The translations under genes and the position numbers were made by a program. The notes under the pieces are model-generated. The model did not search any database. It saw nothing but the letters and a program-made list of their open reading frames with translations, and was not told the origin of the DNA. From Mikania micrantha (lineage: Eukaryota; Streptophyta; Magnoliopsida; Asterales; Asteraceae): a DNA stretch of 64,000 bases. The DNA is taken from contig CM018691.1 in assembly GCA_009363875.1 (NCBI GenBank), positions 45,567,399-45,631,398 of the forward strand, written 5' to 3'. Position 1 is the stretch's first letter; each line of letters begins with the position of its first letter. Shown here piece after piece: positions 1-12,341 of this stretch.

Positions 1-793
1 AAAACCAAACTATTGTCATTTCTACAAACACTTTGTGTGCATCAATCTATTACACTAATCTCTATAATGTTTAAACATTAACCAATCCCACTCAAAATCA
101 CCAATTCATCATTTTTATATAAGATTAGTCAAAATTGATGCATCACACAATCAAAACCATGCCTTCAACCTTCCTGCTAGTTGATAAACACTATCATATG
201 AATTTTCTCTTAACTTCTCAAGTTACCCAAATCCATACCAAATCAAATTCAACCAAATACCATATCAATTAGTAGTTTAATTGTTTTAAACTCATAACAA
301 ACATCTGTTCATGATTTCTAACTAATTGAAGCAACTAATTTCAAGATTTGAGCAAAATCCTTATCTTGTTCATCTCAAGAAATCATGACTAACATCAAAT
401 TAGGAATCACAAATCACTTACATGATGTTAGTAATCACTAAGGATAGTGATTTAAGCTTCCAATCTTCGATTTTGACCACGAATTTTACAAGATTAAAAA
501 CTAGGGCTTGAGTTATTCTTCTCCTCCCTTCTTCTCTGCTCTCACGATAACGAACACACAAAAACAAGAGATATGAGACATTGACTAAGTCAAGGTCTCT
601 TACCTCTTCACAATTCAAGTTTGCCTAATTGGCAACTTAAACCCCTCAAACTCTTAATATATAACCAAGTTAACTAACTTAGTTATTTCTTTTAACTTAC
701 CGACCTAATTTAAATGCTAGTTAAATAATATTTTAAATCAACATTTCACCCAATCGTTTATATAATAATAATTTAACAAAATGGGTCGTTACA
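1..793 (-). mobile_element. 3' LTR (truncated by window edge) of AT-rich non-coding LTR element
   Basis: Read on the minus strand, the internal region ends in a purine-rich tract (about 795-830, containing the self-complementary GGTTTCGGGGACGAAACC) followed directly by TGTAACGACCC at 793, the LTR start. Positions 1-510 recur at about 6400-6908, and 510-793 recur at 21021-21301, so this is the same LTR as the interrupted middle copy. The other end lies outside the window. No coding capacity is seen. Confidence 0.8.
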
Positions 794-3700
794 AATTCTC
801 CTCCCCTTACAAAGGTTTCGTCCCCGAAACCTATTTACACCTCAAGAAAATGTGAGTAATATTTCATTATCTCACTCTTTCTCCTTTCAACATAATTCAA
901 TCTAGTATCAATTTCAAATTCATCAATTAATATATAAGTGGATTCATCCACAATTACTTTCGCAACTACAACACATGCTAAGTAATCACTCTATAGGTTA
1001 ATTAAATTAAGTCTTCTAAAAGAGTTTAACTCCGCTTCACATCCCATTATTCATAACCATCACATAACTCCAATGGAAACTATATCAACTTGCTATTTGA
1101 GTTTACTTAACTAAGTAAAGTTCAATAGTCATTATTCAAATATCTATTCTCACACATTACCATGATTTAATCTTTACTTGTTATCAAGTCCTATTACTTG
1201 ACTTATCATGAAACCCATCCATAGTAAGCAGTTTGACTTTTTATGTCAAACTTTGATCAAATCAAATTCTACACATTTAGTCAATTATATAACTCTATAC
1301 AAGCATTTTCCCTTGACACAATACTATTGCATATCAATTAGGTTTCTTAAGTATTTCATACATATATGAAATCATCACACTTAAGATTCACATATCAATC
1401 ACCGTAACTTGTTATTTGGTTTGACTTTATTAATTCAAACCACATCATAAACTCAAGTGTATTTCTATACACCTCTTTCGCCTCTCGTTTGAACAATCAC
1501 CTAATAATTCATTCCATCATATGTATAAATACCATTTACACGTATCTTAGGTATCCTATTTCTTTATAAATAGGCATAACTTTGACTTTTTAAAGTCAAA
1601 CATCATATAAAGTCAATTTGACTCACTCAACAATCATATAACTTATCATATGATTAATTCCACTTATATCATACATACCACAACCATCAATTATTCACAT
1701 AACCAACTCTTTTCTTTGACTTTCATTAGTCAAACATATATCTTACAAGTTACAACCAAATGATAAAAATCAAATTTCAATTAGTAGGCTTAACCTACTA
1801 TACATATATAGTGTTTGTAAGTCAAGTAACTTACTATTTCATCTATAGTTTTCTCCCTCTGGTACTTCCACCATATAATACCAATTAATTCAACATTTTA
1901 TACTAATACACCCAATATATTAGTATTTCGTGTTGCTTGTTACCAATGGTTCATGTGCACTTAAATCAATAGAATCAAATAATTATGAACCCAAGAATTT
2001 GCATAACCAACTATGACCATCACCACTATGGGATGTTCAATTTACAAATTTCAAAGCACTACTTAACACTTATCAAGTAGTCCTTTAATCAACACAACAA
2101 TTCTTGCCTATCGATCTATACCAACCAATACGGAGCTTTAGCAATTTGCTTTGCCCCAGAAACTAAATCAATTTATATGATACAACCAATAACCAATTCA
2201 CGAGCATAAATGAATATGTACCACAAGTATTTAACACATAATCTTATTATGTATATACTTGTTTTTCTTATCTACCTTTCATATTCAAGTTTTCTTCACT
2301 TGTGCATGTTATATCAATTCCTGTAACTTTAATGTTATATGGATGATGTTAACAGCCACTGTTTAATTCATAATATTATAAAATGTTGTTAACATCAATA
2401 TAACAATAAATTTACCATCCATAACTTAATATGTATTACTCAGGGATTTACTAAGGTATTAAACCTACATCACAAGATGTAAATGTCTTTTCCAACTCAA
2501 GATGATGGTATCACATATATAATACATCAATCATTTATGTCCTCATCCTATCACACAAAGATAATTCAATTCAAGAATTACACAAATTTCTTATTATACA
2601 AAACATATTATCACATCAATCTACAAACATGTGTTAGCTACCATTTCTTTCACGTAAAGTATAAGAAGCTTTCACAACCACATGTTTATAGTAACAATTT
2701 CATTTGTTATGACACTTATGTCAAAACATCAAATAGAATAGATCGACACCAAGTGTAGAAGCATTCAATTATACTTAAGGCATCTCATACCCAATTGTAA
2801 AAGTCATTTTCCCATCTACCTCGTCTTTGCTAAAATATTAGGTTCTCAACAATTTCAATCACATAATCATTTTCACATATTAATGCTCAAATGTTTATTA
2901 TGTATATTAACATATGCTTACATCCCAAATGTCTTTAAGGATAGTCAAGGTATCCTAAGACATACTTCATAACTCAACTATTGTCAAATTTCATTTCTTT
3001 AGAACTCAAAGTTCTATTTAAGCATAGTATTACATATACTCATGTAATCTATTTCTCACAACATATATTTTTATAAAGATATGTCCACACCTTTGTGGAT
3101 CATTCACAAACAAATATCATGTCCAATTGGCATGTTAAATTACTTGCATCATTAGGCAAGTCAATCGGTCATAGGCTCCCATAATAACACATTCAAGTAT
3201 ACTATTTCATATACCAACCAACTACTTAAATTAACAAGTATTTCAAACATGAGTGTCCTTCATCTAGGTGGATCACCCCAAACAATATCCATCAATTTCT
3301 TTCCGCACGAATGCGGATTATATCAAACGCCACTCCCCTGTGGTCTTATAATAAATTGTTTAACCAATATTTAAACAACAAATGTATAAAATCACATTTA
3401 CCCAACCAATCATTAACAACATTATCATGTTGTATTGTTTACATCATAAAGGGTCGTTTTTATTTATTTGACCATACAGTGTAAACAAACACCATTTTCA
3501 GTTCATCTGACTAATTTCTCACCCCCCATTACCAAAATCAACTCATTAAATTAACCATTTAACCCACCCATTCGTGGATTACCCCAACGCCACATCAATG
3601 TGGACTTACATGTCAAATCAATGACATTTAAATATGGACTTACATGATAAAACAATGCCACACACCTATGGTCTTACATGACAAATACAATGCCACTCAC

Positions 3701-4434
3701 CAGTGGTCTTCCATAACAAATTTCAATTTTAACACCACTCAACAGTGGGTTTACATAACAGTTTCAATGCCACTAACCAATGATCTTACATGTTTCACCA
3801 CAAAACTGTGGTTTATCACTCAATTACCATTCACAATGGACTTTTATTAAATTTCTCACCAATTCCATGTTGCAATTATTATAAAACATATAATAACACT
3901 ATCACAAGTTATGCAACTATGTCATAACATTCACCAATTTCATCAAGACTCATGTTAATAAGTCAACATTCAATTCAAAACATCCAAGTTTAAGTGCACA
4001 ATTTACTACTAACCATTTCTCAAGTCTTAGTGATCCTACAATCACTTTTCAAACCAAATCCTAACACCACACCTAATTTCAATGACCTAAATATCAAACA
4101 GTTTTCATAAAGCTTTGTTTATATCCTATGTGCATTAATACGTTGGCCGGATGTAATAGTACAAACATCATATATTCGTTTCCTTATTTCATCCATTTCA
4201 CACTTAGGACAAAGAATTAGGTTCCAAAGAATCAAGGAACATCAATTTAATTTCAATATTCAACAATCAAATTAACAATGTAATGCACGAATAGATGTGC
4301 TAACCTCATGCATGAAGCTTCATGATCGGGTCTTCGAATCAAATGTTATCAATTCATATCAAGAGCACAAAAGTTTGAGATCAAGTGTTCATGGCGCACT
4401 TGATTCACTCAAACCGTCGGCTCTGATACCAACT
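794..4434 (-). mobile_element. Internal region of AT-rich non-autonomous LTR retrotransposon, copy 1
   Basis: The 3.64 kb lies between two LTRs and starts, on the minus strand, with a primer-binding site matching initiator tRNA-Met. No reading frame longer than about 90 codons and no gag, protease, RT or integrase motif is seen in any frame, so the element must depend on proteins made elsewhere (large-retrotransposon-derivative type). A closely similar second copy occupies 21302-24951. The sequence is rich in short inverted repeats. From about 3089 to 3839 it holds a run of 14-nt hairpins with 5-bp stems and 4-nt loops. I see no genes here. Confidence 0.75.
4420..4431 (-). promoter_or_regulatory. 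Primer-binding site (tRNA-iMet type) of copy 1
   Basis: The minus strand reads TGGTATCAGAGC, the common plant primer site complementary to the 3' end of initiator tRNA-Met. It begins three bases after the LTR end (TGTAACACCC at 4435 on the plus strand). This fixes the element's orientation and 5' LTR boundary. Confidence 0.85.
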
Positions 4435-6910
4435 TGTAACACCCAAAATCCATACACGCTTACACGTGTTCAAATAAGGTCCCAATATGTACTTTATTAG
4501 TTACTTATTACATTCTAAAATCATCATACAATAGTTTTTATGAAAACCCAACAACGAAAATTTACCAAAACGTTTGAACTTTCAACTTAAGCGCTCGATC
4601 ATGAGCTTTGACACATCATCTATTTCCGCCCTGCAAACACCACATATAATTTCAACATTAGTTCATGAGAACTAAGTAAGATTATCCAAATATAAGTTAT
4701 GGTTCGAAACGGAAGGGTTCTGGGCTTAAAACGCGATTCCGGCATCAAAAACATGAAAATCCGGAAACCCCCAGCCATAGCCTACGGCCTGGCCGTACCC
4801 TACAGCCACTGGGACAGAACATCCTTGTCGTAGCCTACGCCTAGAGCGTAGCCTACGGCCCCTGCAGGTGCAGAATCCCAACTTTTTCGCGTTTCAGACC
4901 TTTTCAACCACTTCTAATCGTTTCAAACCACCCGAAACTAAATCCCAAGTTTCCAAATCATAACATATCCAAACCTAATTGGATACCAATTAATTCAATT
5001 TGCGAATCAATTCACTTAACCGGGTCAAAATTTCAAAATTCAATCAATTAACGCTCTGACCATTACAAAAATCAATTCAATCATTCACATAAATTTCATA
5101 TGGAATACTCTCATGTTTGGATCATAGTATAACGAATTCAAACATACAATTGCACAACAAACATAGTTTATGCATTATTTTCCCCGAACGGGTCAAAATT
5201 ACCAAAAGTGATTTAACTCCTAAATTTTTCTTTCATATCAACTCGTTTGGTTATTCAATCAATAACCAAACATAATTCATCAATAATTACTATAATGTTC
5301 ACCCCTAAAGTACTTCCATTATAGATTTTAAATCAACTCCATCAATTAATTAAATTTTAACCAATTCAAATCAATTAAACCACACTCAAGTGGCAAATTG
5401 ATATTCAACATAGTTATGATGTTCTCACCCAAGTACTTCCATCATAACTTACCAAATTTACTTCCACATTCAAGTAGTGAAGTAATCAACAATTTCCACT
5501 CATACTATGATGTTCACACTCTAGTCCTTCCATCATAGATCTTATATCAACCAACAATTCATAGGTTTATAAACATTTATAAACCATAATTCTATGATAT
5601 TCATCCTCAGATACTTCTATCATAGATTTACCAACCAACTGACATTCAATTCAATTACACAAGTCATTATTCAAACATTATGATCTTTATGCAGTTTGAC
5701 TAAATAAAGTCAAATCTAACACTCAAACCAATTTCAATTATGAACTAAACAATTCATAATTAATCCAATTCAAATATGAATTCAACAATTCATAACCAAT
5801 TCCATTCAAATATGAATTCAACAATTCATAGTTCATTCAACTCAATTAGTGGACTACACATAATCACAATCCCATATTTTTATATATGCATAGTTTGACC
5901 AAATAAGCCAAATCACACAATCAACTCTATTTCTTTATGAATTTAACAATTCATAACCAATTTAATTCAGTTGTGAGACTAGCTCATCAACTAACACTCA
6001 TCACAATTCAAACATCTATCTAGATATGCACAATTTGACTAAACAAGTCAAACTGCATACTCAACAAATAACCCTATGAACCAAACCATTCATAGTCACA
6101 CCAATTCAATTAGTAAACTGTTACTACTTCACATGTATGGTGTTTAGCAAGTTGGATAACTTACCTTAGCACTAGGATTAGAGATTAACAAATGGTGATT
6201 TGCCTTCTCTTTGACTTTCCTTCGCACTTCCAATACCACCACCTATTTCACATCAAATTTCAATTCTCTTAACTATCATTCTAGTTAAGATTTACATTGA
6301 CTTATCTAAGTCAATTCATTGACTATCAAATTCTCTATTTTACAATGATAATCACTTCAAACAAGTTTCATGATTCACTTCACCAACTTTGACTAAAAAT
6401 CAAACTATTGGCATTTCTACAAACACTTTGTGTGCATTAATCTATTAAACTAATCTCTATAAGGTTTAAACATTAACCAATCCCACTCAAAATCACCAAT
6501 TCATCATTTTATATAAGATTAGTCAAAATTGATGCATCACACAATTAAAACCATGCCTTCAACCTTCTTGCTAGTTGATAGACACTATCATATGAATTTT
6601 CTCTTAACTTCTCAAGTTACCCAAATCCATACCAAATCAAATTCAACAAATACCATATCAACTAGTAGTTTGATTGTTTTAAACTCATAACAAACATCTA
6701 TTCATGATTTCTAACTAATTAAAACAACTAATTTCAAGATTTGAGCAAAACCCTTATCTTGTTCATCTCAAGAAATCATGACTAACATCAAATTAGGAAT
6801 CACAAATCACTTACATGATGTTAGTAATCACTAAGGATAGTGATTTAAGCTTCCAATCTTCGATTTTGACCACGAATTTTACAAGATTAAAAACTAGGGC
6901 TTGAGTTCTT
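4435..6910 (-). mobile_element. Middle LTR of AT-rich element, first part
   Basis: This LTR runs 4435-6910 and resumes at 21021-21301, about 2.75 kb once the 14.1-kb nested insertion and one TTCTT target duplication are removed. Termini are TGTAACACCC (plus strand, 4435) and GGGTCGTTACA (ending 21301). It serves as 5' LTR for copy 1 and 3' LTR for copy 2. It contains a GC-rich patch reiterating GTAGCCTACGG (about 4780-4870), four 8-bp-stem hairpins with covarying stems (5290-5626) and several TATGAATT...AATTCATA hairpins (5730-6110). Confidence 0.8.
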
Positions 6911-8967
6911 TGTGATAACCGGGAAAATTTTTGTTTCTCAAACACTTTTGTTTCGCAAACACTACCAACAATAACCAAATTTTGGGACGAAATTTCTTTC
7001 AACAAGGGGATGATGTAACACCCGGCAATTTCAGGTAAATTGCGACTCTTACATTCTTTACATTTCGCATTCATACTTGTTGCATTTCATTTAATTATGT
7101 TTGATTAGATGAGTTGAGCACAAACAACTACGAAACGATAGTTCGAGGAACTATCGAATCATACATTTGCACATTGGTTTTGGAAACCAAGTGTGGAAAA
7201 CACAACACTAAAGCAAAACAATAATTCGGGGAATTATTGAATTGTGCATCACACGTTGATTATGATTAATTAAGCGTGCAAACACTTCGTAAAACACGAA
7301 CACAAACTATCGAATATAATTCAAGGAATTATCGAAACACACACACGAGGCTCACGAAAGTTGGTGATGAATCAAACTTATGTGCTATTATATGATTATG
7401 TGTTTAACATGCATTAGATACTTAGGATAAGCGTTAGGAATCGAGTACGAGCAAAGTCGTATCATCGAAACAGAAAAACATGAAAATGGATCCGTCACGG
7501 TATGCGGAGATCCCTTGGCGAAAGGTGTCGCGGTACGCGAAGAAACCAGGAGTCGGGACTCCCGAATCCCATCGCGATACGCGAAGATGGTTTTTGATCG
7601 GCCTTCGCGGTACGCGAAGGACATGCAGATCAAAATTCTTATAAAACTCAACCCCATTCATTTCTGTTCGATTTCTTCCATTCTCCCCGACTTTCTTCAC
7701 CACATCTCGACCAAAAATCTCTGCAAACAACCCTCAAACCATCTGGAATTCATATTGAAGCCACCATTAGGAGATTTGAAGACATTGGAGCCCAAGGAGA
7801 GGTATTAGAAGCCACCCACAAGCCAAGATCTTAACATCAACCTTTATTCGAGCTTCCAGAGCCTGTTCTACCACGGATTTAAGCTTCTAAGGTAGTTTAT
7901 CTTGTTTAGCTATGGTTAGATCGCACATGCAATGGGTAAAAACCCACATGCAACTCCATGAGGGTCTTGTGCACGAAATTGTTGGTGATCTTGTGTATTT
8001 TTGATATAGATTTACTGATTTTGAGTATAGGATTGTTTAGATTTGAGTTTGGTTAAGTTATGTTTGATTTGATTTTGATTTTGATTTGGGCAAACTTGCC
8101 ATAAAAGGAAACTTTTATGTGCAAGTCTTGGATTTGTGATGATCTAGACATGTCATTGTTAAATGTATATTGGAATGTTTAGAAACATATTTGGATGATT
8201 GATTTTGTCAAAAACATGGTTTTGCATAAACTTGCTAAATAAGGAAACTTTTGAAAATCAAAAGAGGGCTTTTGATGCTTTTGAATGTTTTGGTGAACTT
8301 GGATTGTTGGAATATGCTTAAGAATGATTTCTAAGCATACTGGAAACTTTGATATGTGAAAACGAGTTTTTAAACAGATACTTTCCAAATAAGGAAACTT
8401 TATTTGGACAAAACATCATAAATGGTGATTTATGCGCAAACGACATGTTTTAAGGATTTACATGTGTTTTATAAACATACTAGAAGTATTAACTTTATGA
8501 AATGGGATTTCATAACTACACTTTCCTAAATTGGAAACTTTCTAAAAATGGTAACTTACGCGATTAGAGTCATAGGATGCATTTTGGTGTCTTATGTGCA
8601 TTAAGGCACATAAACACAACAGTCGTGTCACCAACGATTCATCGAGTCCCACTAGTTAATACACACACACTCGGTTGAGCACACCGACACTTGGAGTTGT
8701 ATGGGATACAACGCACCACACAACACATACTCACACCTACATGTTTATAGGTGCTTACTAGCAGGCGCTAGCATTCGCAGACGTGAACCGACAATCACAC
8801 CGGAACTGCTAGACAGGTGAGTTCACGGCCCCTTTTTACATTTTCTACCTTTGGGGGAGAAAACATTGCATACAACTGTTTTTGAACAACATACACACTT
8901 TTGGTTACTTTTGTACATGCTAATATCGTATATGCATATGTGTGGCATTCATCCACAAAACTGATAA
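6911..8967 (+). mobile_element. Solo LTR of Tekay-like gypsy element, first part
   Basis: Starts TGTGATAACCGG at 6911 directly after TTCTT and resumes at 20256-21020, ending GTGCGACA, followed by TTCTT again. It has no primer site or coding region of its own, so it is a solo LTR of about 2.8 kb. Its first 103 bp are an extension compared with the inner element's LTR: the canonical start TGTAACACCCGGC occurs at 7014, preceded by a polypurine tract. A GC-rich patch at about 7495-7625 reiterates GCGGTACGCGAAG. Hairpin-like TTTCC...GGAAA modules recur about every 145 bp from 8097 to 8540. Confidence 0.8.
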
Positions 8968-11900
8968 TGTGACACCCGACAATTTCAGGTGAATTGCGAC
9001 TCTTACATTCTTTACATTTCACATTCATACTTGTTGCATTTCATTTAATTATGATTGATTATATGAGTTGAACATAAACTACTACGAAACGATAGTTCGT
9101 GGAGCTATCGAATCGTACATTGCACATTGGTTTTGAAAACCAAGTGTGGCAAACACAACACTAACGCAAAACAATAATTTGGGGAATTATTGAATTGCGC
9201 ATCACACGTTGATTAGGATTAATCAAGCGTGCAAACACTTCGTTAGACACGAACACAAACGAGCACCGATAATTCGAGGAATTACCAAAACACACACGAG
9301 TCACACGAACGTTGGTGAACGTCAAACACATTGTGTAGCACAACACTCGAAACTCCACGAAACACTCACACATTGAACTTGGAAGTTCAAACGATGTTAA
9401 ACGATGAGTGATAAGCGTGAAATAATCAAAAAACGGATCGAAACGATGAGAATAGGCTTATTGGGCTTGCCTGGAGGCCCAGGCGATACGCCTGAGCCCA
9501 ACAGACTGAACTAGGCGATGCGTGCGAGAAGAAAGAGGCGCAACCGGAGAAAATCCATCCGCGCGGTACGCCTGGCATCAACATCCACCGCCAGGCGATA
9601 CGCCTGACAGACCCAGATAGCAAAAACACTTTTACACTCAACCTATCTCACTTTTAATCATTCTAATCCTATTCTCTCGGCCATAGCACCCCAACCTCGA
9701 GCACACAACTCCATTTCTTCATCATTTCACCAGAAAAACTCCATTGATGAAGCTTTGAAGCTCCTAGGAAGCCATTGGAGCAAGAAGGAAGCTTGGAAAG
9801 CTTGTTGTCTTCATCATCATCACTTGGACCTCCTAAGAAATCATTCCCAGCCACTCTTGGAGCTGCCAAATCCTTGATTCAACTTCATTCCAACGATCTA
9901 GAGCATCTAAGGTAGTTTTACTTGCTTCTTAATAGTTAGATCGAACATGCAATGGGTAAAAACCCACATGCATGAAGATCCACTCACATGCAAGCACCCA
10001 CCCATCACATGCACGAATTTTGTGATGTTTGAATCTGGGTTTGTTGATATAAATGTGTTTCTTGATGATCCATGATGTTATTGTAAAGAATTATGACGAT
10101 CCATGATGATGTGAGTCATTAAAATATGTGATTTGGTCATGATATGATGAAATAGTGCCATGCATGTATGATCTAAGGCATTCTAGATGATTTTGTTGAT
10201 GTTGGGATGATTCTTGATAATGTATAAGTGTTCTTGCAAGATTAGATGATGATCTTAATGATTAAAAACACGATATTTGATGAACTTTCTATTATTAGAA
10301 ACTTTATTTTGTCAAAATGATGTTATGGATGAAATGGTGAACATGCATGTGTGTAGAATTGCTATTAGGATGTTAAGATGATGATTTGAACACCTAGAAT
10401 GTGATTTTGATAATGTTTATGGTCATTTTGACATAGTTACTATATTTAGTAACTTTTATTGACGAAATATTGATAGATGATAAATTTGGTTATGTGGACA
10501 TGTTTAAATGATGTTAGATTGGTTATTATGATGATTTGTGGCATGAGGATGGTTTATAAATGTTTAGATGGTCATTTTATGCAAAAACCACAAAGTTACT
10601 ATTTTTAGTAACTTTATTTTTACAAAAACCGATTTGTAAACATGATGTGTGATTCGAGCATGCTAGATGACTTATTATGTTGTAGTATGATGATTAGATA
10701 CTAAGTTAGATGGTTTCCGATGTCACGAATGCTACAAATGGAAACTTTCCATGTTAGGAAACTTTTGTGGGTTAGCATGATATAAAGGACGTACGTGACT
10801 TTGTATGATGATAAGCTATGTGTTAACATGATCACGTAGGACTAATGAGCATGCTAGAACTCTAAAATCAATATCCTTGTGAACTTACTATAAATGGTAA
10901 GTTGTCCATAGACGCAACTTACACGTTTTGCACACAACGAGCACTGACACGAATATTACACAATACACAACCAACACATGGTTCACCAACGGGTCGTTGA
11001 CACACACAGTCAATGAAGACTGACACAGACACACATGATCAACCGAGAGTTATTGGTCTTGAAACACGATCACTTACACGAACTCACATATAGTATACGA
11101 TATAGGTAGCAGGTGACTGACTACCTGACGACACAGGAGCTTACGCTTACATTTGTTCACCTCGCTAAGGTGAGTTCACGGCCCCTTTTTACATTTTCTA
11201 CCTTTGGGGGAGAAAACATTGCATACAACTATTTTTGTACAACTTACACACTTTTGGTTATTTTTGTACATGCTAATATCGTATATGCATATGTGTGGCA
11301 TTCATCCACAAAACCGATAAGTCCTCATTAAACACACCTCGAACCGTTAATAGCGCGTTGCGCTCAGCGTGGTAATTCTGAATAGTACTATTTGGGCCTG
11401 ACAAGCCCCACTGTTGCGCGCCGTATGGCCACCCCGACTGGAGGTCGGAACAGTGCATAATTGACCAAACAACATTTGCCATATCTTGGATGGATATGGC
11501 GGGAGGCAGCATGTTAGCTTCGGTTGCGAACCCGCATATGGTATAACACATATTGGCTAGCTATCAATGGATATTGCATTGTATTGAAAAATAGACCTGC
11601 AACATTTACTTTAAACATCTTGATGTTTACTGCTGATTACAAACCTGTGCTCTCACCAACCTTTGTGTTGACCTTTTTACTCGCATGTTTTCTCAGGTAA
11701 CTAATGCACGCGCACCAGGAATAGGATGCTAGGCCGGAGTCGCATGCATCTGTTCAAGTTTCTTAGTTTATCAAACTTTGATTATCATTTGATTATGTTG
11801 TGTAATGTCAAACAACTTTAATCGCTTCCGCAACTGTTGTTACTTATCATTTTGAAAACCGTTTTAAATTAACGCTTCCGCAAACTATGAATGATTAAAC

Positions 11901-12084
11901 CGTTTTGTTAACTTAAACTATACTTCCGCAACTCTGATATTACTAAACTGTTTTATCCAAATTTCTGGATGTACGTACGTAATCAGACATATAGGTCTCG
12001 CATGTTGTGTGACCGGAGACTGCGATCCTGACAATCTGCCGCCGCTCGCGCCCCGGAAGGGACGGGATTTCTCGGGGTGCGACA
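8968..12084 (+). repeat. 5' LTR of the chromovirus
   Basis: The LTR begins TGTGACACCC and ends GGGTGCGACA. Around 9470-9610 a GC-rich patch reiterates the palindrome CAGGCGATACGCCTG. From 10286 to 10903 five short hairpins occur at about 150-bp spacing. Short open frames here recur at the same offset in the other LTR and show no protein-like features; I regard them as chance. Confidence 0.92.
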
Positions 12085-12087
12085 GAT

Positions 12088-12100
12088 TGGTATCAGAGCC
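12088..12100 (+). promoter_or_regulatory. Primer-binding site (tRNA-iMet type)
   Basis: TGGTATCAGAGCC, three bases after the 5' LTR end. It is complementary to the initiator tRNA-Met 3' end and primes minus-strand synthesis. Confidence 0.92.
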
Positions 12101-12341
12101 TCCGGTTATTGCGAATTAGGTTTGCATTTAGTGAACTTAGTCTATAACCACTAGTCTCCACACAACACTTAGTGATTAGTATTGTGATACTTGCACACAT
12201 GAGGCATCTTCTATGTACTACGTTCACCACCGCATGTGGCTACCCATGGCGGGGATAGCTGATAGCTCTACATGTTTTCCTTCAGTACCTACTACACACA
12301 CTACATTAGTTATTAAGCAAACACTAACACTTATTCTCGCT

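Noticed and set aside
3089..3839. CRISPR-like array
   Set aside because: The units are short hairpins with variable sequence, not identical repeats with unique spacers, and this is nuclear plant DNA.
9161..9869. Several 65-75-codon frames in the chromovirus LTR
   Set aside because: The same frames recur in the other LTR simply because it is a duplicate; no protein features, no family.
11113..11551. Overlapping opposite-strand frames in the LTR (also 19284-19722, 25940-26220)
   Set aside because: Conserved only as part of the LTR sequence. Changes between copies do not respect codon positions as far as I can see.
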